DNA of 47,105 nt from Triparma columacea (Eukaryota > Sar > Bolidophyceae > Parmales > Triparmaceae): positions 1 through 47,105 of the forward strand of contig BRYA01000526.1 of NCBI GenBank assembly GCA_030267965.1. Direction: 5' to 3'. Made by a program: the position numbers and the translations under genes. Positions 39,133 to 47,105 of the stretch are shown piece after piece; positions within the stretch are counted from its first letter, which is position 1; every line of letters starts with the position of its first letter. A model generated the notes under the pieces. It was not told where the DNA came from and did no database searches. It saw only the letters and a program-made list of their open reading frames with translations.

Positions 39133-41443
39133 TCAATTGCCCTCATCCCCGCCCCCCTCTCCCCCCTCTTCTTCAATGTCATCTGCCATCAGCATTATTT
39201 GCGTCCTTAATTTCCCCCCCCTGAACCTACTCTGAATAGTGACAGCAGCTTCCTCCACTCTGATGTCTTCCTCCATCTTTAAGATCTGCGACCTCAACTT
39301 CCCCCCTCTGAATGTCTTCTGGATGAAGACGGCCGCCTCTCCCTCTTTCTCCCTCTCTTCCCTAACCCTCTCCTCCTCCTTCCACTTTTTCTCTTCTTCT
39401 TCCCTTGCCCTCTTCCTCTTCTCGGCTCTCTCCCTCTCCTCCTCGGCTCTCACCCTCTCTCTCTCCTTTTCCTCCTCGGCCCTTACCCTCTCCTCCTCAG
39501 CCTTCTTCCACTCTAGAATTCTATTCATTTCGGCCTTGAGAGCTCTCTCTTCTTCCTTCTGTTTCTTCCACACCCTCTTTGCGACGATAACTCTCCCGAA
39601 GCTTTGGATGACAAGCACAGCGCAGATTCTTCTGAATCTGCTCCTGATGAGGTAGCTTCTGATCCACGCCTGAATTCTCGATGCCGCTTCGGTCTCGGTA
39701 TCTGGTTCTGCATCTGAATCTGTATCTGCATCGCTCCCACCCTCCCCGGCCTCGTCTATATCCTCTCGAATTCCCTCGAACTCGTCTGCCTTCCTCTTTG
39801 CCCTCATATGTCCAACCGGTTTGTACCTATCTTCCTGCACGTTCAGTATCACGACAGCGTACTCCCTCAGCAACCCACTAATGTAAGAAGCTTCCTTCGT
39901 GTAGAGCTTGATTTCCTCCGTGCCCTTACTGGCCGCGTTATTGAAGTAAAAGTAGTTTTGCACAACGTGACCCCACGTGCAAATATATTCAAAGGGGTAG
40001 TATTCTTGCAATACCTTGGATTCTCTGTCAAAGAAGAGCAGCCCAGTCTGCGATGAGGAAAGCGAAGAGGGTTAAGAAGAAGAATAGGGGCGAAAAAGGT
40101 ACAGCGATTTACCCTCGTCGCTCCCCCCCCCCCTCCCCTCACCTCGTTGATGCCCAAAGTGATATCCCTCCCGACATTACTATCGACCCTAACCTCAAAC
40201 AACTCGCAACCGAAATAACAGCCCAAAAGCCGCCGGCTGAGCTCCAGGTAGGACTCATCGTAAGTTTGGTCGGGCCTCAAGATCTGCTCTGCGCTCCTCC
40301 AATAGGCCTTCACGGTCCCATCGGCCATCTCCTTGCCCACCTTTTTGAAGTAGAGCCTTCCGTAGACCTCCCTTGCCCACCTCACACACTCCTCCACGCC
40401 GACCTCTTCGGAAAGATAGTTCACCCCCCCAAACTTCACGCCCAGGGCCATCCCAATGAGCTGCAGGAGCTTGTCTTCTATGTCCTCCTCCCCCTCCTGA
40501 AGGACCCACTTTTCTGTGGACAGGTATTTCTCGACCTGCAGGCACAGCAGGCTCTTAAAATTGCTGTGGTAGTCGCCGATTTGCCTCGAGGTTCCGCAGC
40601 TGTCGATGCTATCTATGACTCGGTTCACAAACAGGCGCAGTTTGAAGACTAGCTTCACTTGCCTGTTTTCGTCCTCTTCATCATCGTCGCCATCGTCGTC
40701 CCATTTGTCTCCGACTTCCGCATTGTAATCATCCCTTAGTTCCTCATAGTTCCTCCCCCCCCCCCCCCCCATGCTGCCCCCCTTGCTGAGCGTCCGTCTG
40801 AAGTTAACCATCTGGTTTACTCCGTACTTGGACGTGGGTGCGGCAACCCTCCCCCCCACCCCGCCTTTGGTGCTCTTAGCCGCGACGCTCTTCAGGAGCT
40901 TCTGACTGCGATGCAAGGGTTGCGTTAATGAGCAAGTTGCAGGAGACATCGATCTAAAAAAGTAATGCGCTCTTCCCTCCACTCCCACTCCCCTCCACTC
41001 CCATCATAATCTCACCTTCTCTTCAAGGGATTCTGCCAAACCAGAGCAGGAAGGACTAGCTCATTAGGGCCCAAGGGCCGCGGAGGAAGGTCGTCCCAGT
41101 AAACATAGAGGCTAAAAATGTCCCTGCAGATACTCGGCATTTCCAGGGACTTGAGAATCCTGGGTATAAGAATCTTGGAAGTCGTCTCCAGGTCCACATT
41201 AACTGTCAATTCGTCAACGAAAGTACCGTCCATCGGTGTGTACCTGGAAATGTCGGAGCTGTTCACGAAGTGGACGGTAATTTGCTCCACCTTGTCCTTA
41301 TCAACACCTCCAAGGAAGTTTACCTTTCCAGTCAGGGCGTGGTTGTTCAGATGCATGCTGGAAACCTTACTTTTGCGATTGTTCTCGACGGTGGCAGCCC
41401 GAGAACGCCCGACCGGCGACATTTTTGTAGGGCGATCCCTCAT
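39133..41443 (-). CDS. FERM-domain protein with IQ motifs
   Basis: Three exons, 41016-41443, 40143-40953 and 39133-40047 (phases 2 and 0), give 717 residues from the ATG at 41443. An F1-like ubiquitin fold (~25-120, EQITVHFVNSSDISRYTP onward) is followed by a disordered Gly-rich and acidic insert (~165-235). F2-like helices (~240-340, LVFKLRLFVNRVIDS, LLQLIGMALGVKFGG) and an F3 PH-like lobe (~395-480, GRDITLGINETGLLFFDRES, EEIKLYTKEASYISGLLREY) complete the FERM domain. IQ motifs near 533-575 (SRIQAWIRSYLIRSRFRR, VIQSFGRVIVAKRVW) precede a Glu/Arg-rich single alpha helix (~580-655) and two more IQ-like motifs (FIQKTFRGGKLRSQI, TIQSRFRGGKLRTQI). It should bind membrane and calmodulin, much like a myosin tail without a motor. 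Confidence 0.82.
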
Positions 41444-41750
41444 TATAAGCGGTGACACAGTAATTTGCCAAAGAAGTTACTGAATTGCTGAGGCAGGATC
41501 AAGGGAATATATTAGGCAGGTGTGCGGGATTCGACGTGAAAATGGCGAAGGATGGCGAAACTAAGTAGATCTCAATCGCAAGATATTAACTAATCAAAAA
41601 ACTTCACCACGCAGCTTTAGCTGTTACTCGAACAATTTCCACAATTTCCAGTCTCCTCTCCGATCTCCGATTCGAGTTTACCCATACCGTTGCCCCTTCC
41701 TTATATAAACTTCGCCCTCATTCCTCCTCTGCAACCCCCGTTGACCTGGT
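41444..41750. other. Divergent promoter, FERM-IQ / membrane protein genes
   Basis: 307 bp between start codons, with no open frame of note. A TATATAAA box lies at 41702-41709 pointing towards the plus-strand gene. The minus-strand gene has no clear TATA box. Confidence 0.5.
41702..41709 (+). promoter_or_regulatory. Putative TATA box
   Basis: TATATAAA lies 42 bp before the ATG at 41751, inside a C/T-rich leader. This is one of few TATA-like boxes near a start codon in the window. The short distance leaves room for only a very short 5' UTR. Confidence 0.4.
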
Positions 41751-44604
41751 ATGTTCAAGAAGAAGAAGGCGCTGATTGTGCCGCAGGGAGATGACTATGC
41801 TGACGACCCAGCAGCCTACAGGACAAGGCGCGAGCTCACCCTCGAGGAACAGAAGAGACATTTTGTGGTTAGGGCGGCTCGGGGGGGCGATACGAAGCGG
41901 GTGAGTGTTGAAGTCTGGTTAGAGGAATAGCGAACACGTGCATTGGCCGTTGTTCCCACTACGATAGGACCTCCTCCTCCCTCCCACACACCATCCCTCA
42001 CCCCCCCCCCCTGCCACCCTCCCTCCCAGAAAATGTCCCGTGAATTCAACCCTTGGTTTCTCGAAAAGGAGAAGCCACCTGATATCGAAGAGGTGAGTTG
42101 CGAGAGTCGGGAGGCACCTTGTTTGATCCTTAAGTCCTCCACCTCCTCACCTACAAACTTTCTCTGCTTCTCTTACCATTTCTCTCTCACCGTTTCTCTT
42201 ACCGCTTCGCTCGCCTATGCAGGACATGACGTGGGGCCAGATTTTGAAGCGGCGGTTAAAACTCCTCTTCATTTTCCTTGCTTCCAATGCTCTCTACGAC
42301 TACCTGTACCTGCTCGGTTGTTTAGCCCTCGTCGTAATGATACCACTTAGCCAGTGCAGTAGTAAATTCGAGTGCGGGAAGGACGCCCTGGAGTTGAATG
42401 TTAGCGAGCCCATTATTGAGGTGAGAAAAGAAGCGGTGTGGCATGGGGTCTGGAAATTATCGTTGACACAGGTCGTCCCTTCATCCTCCCACTCCTCATG
42501 CAGCGAGGTTTGGTTGAGCTCGTGTGCCTTGGCATTTTCGGATCAGCCGCGTTGCCTGTGGTTTCCTCCGCCTTCATCAGGGTCTTCATGATTAATTTCT
42601 TGAAGGACAACAGCGACGAGAAGAGCAGGAGGTATTACAACATGTTTTTCTTCCTCACTCTCAAGGTCTTGCATTTCAAATTCGACATCCGGAAATTGTT
42701 GCCCGAGGTTATTGCAAAGCGCATCCCGGAAATGCCAAAGTTGAAATTCCTCCAGAAGAAAAATGGGGGCGACGATCCGGCAGCACCCAGAGCGGCGGGG
42801 GAAGATGTTGAGGGTGGTGCAGAAGGAGGAGAGGAGGTTGGAGCTACCGGTGAAAACAATGATGTCGTCGCCGATGACAACGACTCCGTAGGCAAAGACA
42901 CTGTGGGTAGCACAGACAACGACGAGGGGGGAGGGGAGGGGGGAGGGGAGGGGGGAGAGGGCGAAGAGGAAGGTAAGACTTGCGGTTGCCCATTAATCGT
43001 TTTGTGGAGCGCAGCGGTTGCCCGTTAATCGTTTTGTGGAGCGCAGCGGTTGCCCGTTGATCGTTTTGTGGAGCGCATCTCACCTATTAACTTCCTCCCC
43101 CCTCTCCCCGTCATCAGATGAATCTGACGCATCTTCCATCGTCTCTGAAGACGATGAGGAATTCGAGATTGCTGAGAACGAGATTGCCTGGAGATGCCGG
43201 GTTTGCCTCACCTTCAACCTGCAGGAGAAGGCAAAAGAACACAAATCTCTCAAGGCCAGGAGAATAGGCACTAAAGAGAACGCCGCAAACATCAAGATTC
43301 TCGTCAAGACCAGGGGACGGGTTCACGAACACTACGTAGTGGAGTTCAAACACCTGAAGAATGTGAACCACTGTCAAAAGTGCTCGACCCCGGCTGACTA
43401 CAAGCCGAGAAAAAGCGCACAAGAGTTCTTTAACGAAATGGAGGACTTTTCAGACCAACTGCACGAGCCCAAAGGCGGCGCCTCCGAGGAAGACGCTGCA
43501 ATCGAGAAGTTGAAAAGCAAAGCGAGGCTACGTGGGAGGGACAGTGTGATCGCCTTTGAAAACCAGACTTTCTTCGCTGCTCTCAAATCAAGCCAGCTAG
43601 GGCCCATTGACAAGCTTCGGGTCATGCTGAGCAAGATCAAGAGCACCTACAACAGCTTCATGGACCCCGAGCCTGCCCACAATCAAGTCTTGTATAATGA
43701 TTACACATTCAAAACGAGGCTTAAGGAGTTCATGCCCTTCGTGGAGCGCCGCACGCTGCAGAAAGGGGAAAGGTACAAGATCGGCGACGAGATTGAAGCC
43801 ATTGAAAGGAGGCCATTGTGGTACCCGGGGGTCATCAAACGAGCCGGAGCAAATGGAACATACGACATCATTTACGACAACGGGGAGCTCATCGAGACCG
43901 TCCTGCCAGTGAAGATCCGCTTCAAGCAAAGGTACAAGCTCACGAGGCTTACTCGGTTCATCTTTCTCGAGCTCGTGCTGCTTTCCGTGTTCACGCCGTA
44001 CACCACTATGACACTATACGCGAATGATGAAACGTCGTCCCCCGATAACAAGCACCACGACATCTACGCGATGATCATAGTGCCCTTCCTGGCGGCGTTG
44101 AGCCTCACCTTAATTGCAGTCATCATCCAGTGGTGGTCCAACCTGGTCCTGACGGCCCAGGCCGGCCTCAGTTCCCACCTTAAGCTGCTGATGTACCTCC
44201 TGTTCCCCCACCTTTTCGGTGTCGCATTCTTCTACATTGCGCTCGAGAAGGTCACCACCTGCGATCCAACTTCGCCCTTCTTCCCAGGAAATAGGTGCAC
44301 GGACTACGGTTTCGACCCTGACAAGCAACCGACCTCCTTCATGTGGTACTACGCTAGCATTGCCCAATTTTTCTGGAGCCTGCTCACGTCCAGCCAAATG
44401 AAGCAGATCAACTACTTCATGGGAATGTCCTTTTATGCTTTGTCGGTACCTCTGACTGCCTTTGGCGTAATTATGGGGCTCCACCTCGACAACATAGTGG
44501 AAGTAAAGAACTACGCTCTGATGTACATTCCCTTGGTCATCATGATTCTGATGATGCTTGGTATTAGATGGTACATCCCTCTCGTGAGGAGCAGTAAGTT
44601 TTGA
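41751..44604 (+). CDS. Polytopic membrane protein with zinc-ribbon-like and Tudor-like modules
   Basis: Five exons, 41751-41900, 42030-42092, 42223-42420, 42504-42972 and 43118-44604 (phases 0, 0, 0, 1), give 788 residues. A basic N-terminus is followed by membrane helices near ~85-110 and ~140-165, then an acidic Gly/Glu/Asp-rich loop (~220-315). A domain with two CxxC pairs (WRCRVCLTFN; HCQKCSTPADYKPR) lies at ~322-415, and a Tudor/agenet-like barrel at ~510-560 (YKIGDEIEAIERRPLWYPG, then YDIIYDNGELIETVLPVKIR). Six more helices fill ~570-780. The two CxxC pairs could bind zinc. I do not recognise the family. A Tudor-like fold in the long cytosolic loop of a membrane protein is unusual; it may act as a sensor or tether. 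All exon joins are in phase. Confidence 0.8.
42982..43077 (+). repeat. 32-bp tandem repeat, three copies, in intron
   Basis: GCGGTTGCCCATTAATCG... units of 32 bp at 42982, 43014 and 43046, differing at one or two bases, inside intron 4 (42973-43117) of the polytopic membrane protein. They make up two thirds of the intron. Confidence 0.95.
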
Positions 44605-44672
44605 TTTTGGGGGCAAGGGGCAAAAACAAATAATGTTTGTTGTGATATTACGTAAACAAAACAAAAAATTAC

Positions 44673-45038
44673 CTACATTTCGTGCTGAATGAGCTGCCGA
44701 CTGCTCATCGTCAGCCCCTTCTTGACCCACAACGACCTCACCTCCTTCTCAATCCCCCCCAACCTTGACCTCTTGAGCAACTCCACTCGACCATCCGCAA
44801 CCCGCTTCAAGAGCCAATCGTACGTGGCCGCGCGCTCCTCCCGATATCTTTCCACCTTGCGTTGGTATCTCTCCTCGTTCCCCATTTCCCTATTATGGAA
44901 GCGGGGCCTCGACTGAATCGCCTCCTCCATCCTTCTCCTTTTATCCTCATCGACCATCCTCTGCTGTATTTCATCGTCCCAAGCCGTCGTACGAATAACT
45001 ATTGCGCTTCTACCCGTAGACTCAACCTCATTAGACAT
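44673..45038 (-). CDS. Small charged helical protein, unknown
   Basis: Single exon, 121 residues, ATG at 45038. Rich in Arg, Glu and Lys: DEDKRRRMEEAIQSRPRF, GNEERYQRKVERYREERA, LLKRVADGRVELLKRSRLGG. Mostly helical, no membrane segment, no Cys. It resembles small coiled-coil or RNA/cytoskeleton-associated proteins, but nothing specific. The frame has clear coding-like composition; stop is 68 bp from the convergent membrane-protein stop. Confidence 0.65.
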   Translation of the reverse strand: MSNEVESTGRSAIVIRTTAWDDEIQQRMVDEDKRRRMEEAIQSRPRFHNREMGNEERYQRKVERYREERAATYDWLLKRVADGRVELLKRSRLGGIEKEVRSLWVKKGLTMSSRQLIQHEM

Positions 45039-45405
45039 ATTGGAGGTTGTTTGAGGTGGCCCTTCACGAGGAGGAGGGGCAGGGGGGGATGGGTGATTTC
45101 TATTGGGGGACGGGGAAGACGCAACAACCAGAAACCGGTCACCGGATCAAGAAATGCGACCAAATTGATGGAGGGGAGAGGAGAGACGAAATGCTAGGGT
45201 AAATTCAATTTGGGCAAAAGGTAACGCTCTCATTTATTTTGGCAAGGGAGAATTGAGGTTTGGGTTTCTTCAAGTGCACCTTGAGCAGAGACTAGGAAAG
45301 GCGAAAACTGGGACATCGGGAGGCCGGTCTGTGTAACCGACAAGCTTCACCCGAAGGAAGCTCGAAAAGGCAAGCTAGCCTAAAACATTTCCTTGTTGGT
45401 AGGCC
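45039..45405. other. Divergent promoter region
   Basis: About 365 bp between the small helical protein gene and the phosphatase-like gene. Mixed composition, no repeat or recognisable gene. Presumed promoters of both. Confidence 0.45.
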
Positions 45406-47067
45406 ATGGCGTGTAAGGTGTTTGATGGTCTTTTCATAGGCGATGCGGAGTCCTCGCAAGACTCTGAATTTATAGAGCTCAATAAAATATCATGTGAGTG
45501 AGGGAGGGAGTGTAGGGAAGGCAGGCGGGTCGGTCGTTCAGTTCATGTTTCAAGTTGACAACTGCCAGTTTCGAGATGAGGTGGGGGGGTCTGTGAGAGA
45601 AGGGAGGGCGATTTTTGGTTGCAGAGGGCATTCACGGGGAGTGTCTGGGGGCGACAGCGGGGAGGAATCTGTTTGGCGGCTCGTATTCTGGGGTGGAAAC
45701 TTCCATGGGGGTGGTGGGGATGGTTGAAGAGGGTTCAATGGGGTGACAGGAGATCGACTTGGTGGTAGGAGATTTTCTAGACGTCGGGAAATCGTCTGGG
45801 CGGCGGAAGATTGTCGTCGGAGCCGTGTAAAAGGAACTCGTCGGGGCCTTGGAAAAGGAACTCTCTCTCATCCCCCCCATCCCTCCCACCCCCTCCTCCC
45901 CCACAGATGTCATAAACTGTGCAGGTAGACAGCTGCCCAACCTTTACGAACTCCACGGGATAAGATACCTCACCTACCCCTGGTTAGACACCACGGACTT
46001 TCAAATATTCGACGCCAATGGTGTTGTCGTGATGCAGATAGTCTCTTTCATTGATGAGGTGAGTGGCGTGGTGGGCGGGGGACGGGGGACGGGGGACGGG
46101 GGAGCGAATCAGTCCGTTTTGGGGGGGCACGCTTCGTAGCACAGCATTCGCAAAGCACCCCCCCGCCACTCCTGACCTCTTCCCCTCCCCTCCATCCCCC
46201 CAATACCCTCCAGGCCCTCAATGCAGGAGAGGCCGTCCTTTGCCATTCCCTGAACGGGGTGTCGCGGTGTAGCCTCTGCATGATCGCTTACACGATGTAC
46301 AAGTACTGGTGGAGCCTCGAGAAGAGCATGGAGTTCCTTTGCTCGAAGAGGCCCGACTTGGCCCCGAACAACGGGTTCCTTCAGCAGCTGCAGATCGTCG
46401 ACGCGCAGCTTCAGACTGCCAGGAGACTGATTTTAGAGAACAGCGGATCTCAGGAACTCGGTCAGACCTTGAAGACGGCAGGGAACCTAAATAGACAACC
46501 TTTCCCCTCCCCTCAGTATGCCAGCAGCATGATGAAGTCCAAGAGGAAGGTCGGTCCGAACTCTGATCCCAAGGCCACCCTGATCCTCGAGAGCAAGCTC
46601 TACGAGTGGGAGAGCGAGACCGTCCGTCAGTTCACGAAGCTCGTGGGCGAGGAGGTGAGCGAAGAATTGCTGCTCGTGAACTCTTACATGAACAGCCATT
46701 CGGACCTCACGTCGTTCCCCGGGCCTGGGGACAAGAAGGAGCACGTGGCCACGAGGTTGAGGTGGGTCGACATCAAGGGCGGGAGCTCTGGGGTGGGTTC
46801 GGGAGGCGCTCAGAGCCGGCCCTGGAGCAGCAGGGGCAAGAGCAGCATGTGCCCTGGGAACGTTGTCGCGGGCGTTAATAAGGGCAAGATAGAGAGGCCC
46901 CCGAACGATGGCTACAGCAGCTTCCAGATAGGCCATGGGTGGATAGACAGGGAGAAGAAGATCGCGGCCCCAAAGGGGGCCAAGGCGAGGAAGCCAATAA
47001 GGAGCATATTGAAGGGGGGGAAGGAAAAATTAATGCAACAAGCAAACGCGTTCGAGGCCGCTAGGAG
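45406..47067 (+). CDS. Dual-specificity pseudophosphatase, 3' end outside window
   Basis: Exons 45406-45493, 45907-46058 and 46214-47067 (phases 1 and 0; next donor GTGAGA at 47068) give 364 residues and the protein continues beyond the edge. The DUSP fold is clear: MACKVFDGLFIGDAESSQDS, VINCAGRQLPNLYELHGIRY, TYPWLDTTDFQIFDANGV and SLEKSMEFLCSKRPDLAPNN. The phosphate loop is HSLNGVSRC, where active enzymes have HC-x5-R. The catalytic Cys is replaced by Ser, while the Arg remains, so it can probably bind but not cleave phosphoproteins, as STYX-type proteins do. The C-terminal ~200 residues are Gly/Ser/Lys-rich and partly disordered. Exon 1 is short and was located by phase and by the N-terminal DUSP pattern. 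Confidence 0.87.
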
Positions 47068-47070
47068 GTG

Positions 47071-47076
<6 letters not shown>

Positions 47077-47103
<27 letters not shown>

Positions 47104-47105
47104 GG
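47077..47105. repeat. Poly-G run at right edge
   Basis: Twenty-nine or more G in a row, starting nine bases after the last splice donor, run to the window end. Probably both a real G-rich intron start and the place where the assembly stopped. Confidence 0.95.

Noticed and set aside
1..47105. tRNA, rRNA or bacterial contamination
   Set aside because: No cloverleaf with a B-box, no rRNA-like blocks, and nearly all genes have spliceosomal introns and eukaryotic targeting signals.

Overview
The window is nuclear DNA of a compact, intron-bearing, photosynthetic eukaryote. Several things point to an alga with a secondary (complex) plastid, most likely an ochrophyte stramenopile. Ycf34, a lumenal CYP38-type cyclophilin and a RUS/DUF647 protein each start with an ER-signal-like segment followed by transit-like sequence. 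Mitochondrial proteins (2Fe-2S ferredoxin, an EF-P, a TMEM223-like protein) carry basic presequences instead. A phosphagen kinase, long coiled-coil proteins and a FERM-IQ protein suit a small motile or once-motile protist. A bolidophyte/Parmales-type alga is my best guess, but the sequence alone cannot settle it. There is no operon, CRISPR array or bacterial gene layout.

I reconstruct 25 genes in 47 kb, two of them cut by the window edges. Only five of the complete genes have one exon. I assembled exon-intron structures by hand from reading frame, splice phase and family motifs. They contain 39 introns, mostly 75-250 bp. Thirty-one of the 40 donors read GTGAG. Many introns are G-rich after the donor and C/T-rich before the acceptor.

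Layout, left to right. 1-642: partial unknown gene (-). 1741-3391: CIPK-like kinase (-). 3517-7221: long coiled-coil protein (+). 7439-8538: membrane protein (+). 8547-10017: methyltransferase fused to CCCH and CCHC zinc fingers (-). 10248-13178: unknown 927-residue protein (+), followed by a tandem copy of its own 3' end. 13540-14810: AT-hook protein (-). 15016-15194: MITE-like element. 15318-15981: mitochondrial ferredoxin (+). 16050-17717: thylakoid cyclophilin (-). 17751-18776: ketodihydrosphingosine reductase (+). 18931-20037: fluoride exporter (-). 20106-21820: five-finger C2H2 protein (+). 22082-26159: large MBD-like/PWWP-like protein (+). 26218-28515: receptor-like kinase (-). 28965-30476: phosphagen kinase (-). 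30788-31578: Ycf34 (+). 31632-33281: RUS protein (-). 34089-34661 and 34949-35743: two membrane proteins (+). 36160-37575: ankyrin-RING protein (+). 38226-39078: organellar EF-P (+). 39133-41443: FERM-IQ protein (-). 41751-44604: polytopic protein with a Tudor-like module (+). 44673-45038: small basic protein (-). 45406-end: dual-specificity pseudophosphatase, cut by the edge (+).

Genes mostly alternate in strand. Convergent pairs lie as close as 8 bp and divergent pairs share promoters as short as 33-68 bp, so shared promoters are likely. I see no single pathway. The window mixes plastid and mitochondrial housekeeping, ion detoxification, signalling and chromatin proteins. The most unusual items are the methyltransferase-zinc finger fusion, the MBD-like repeat protein, the Cys-to-Ser pseudophosphatase, the Tudor-like module in a membrane protein, the MITE next to the ferredoxin gene, and the bipartite G-rich/C-rich introns.
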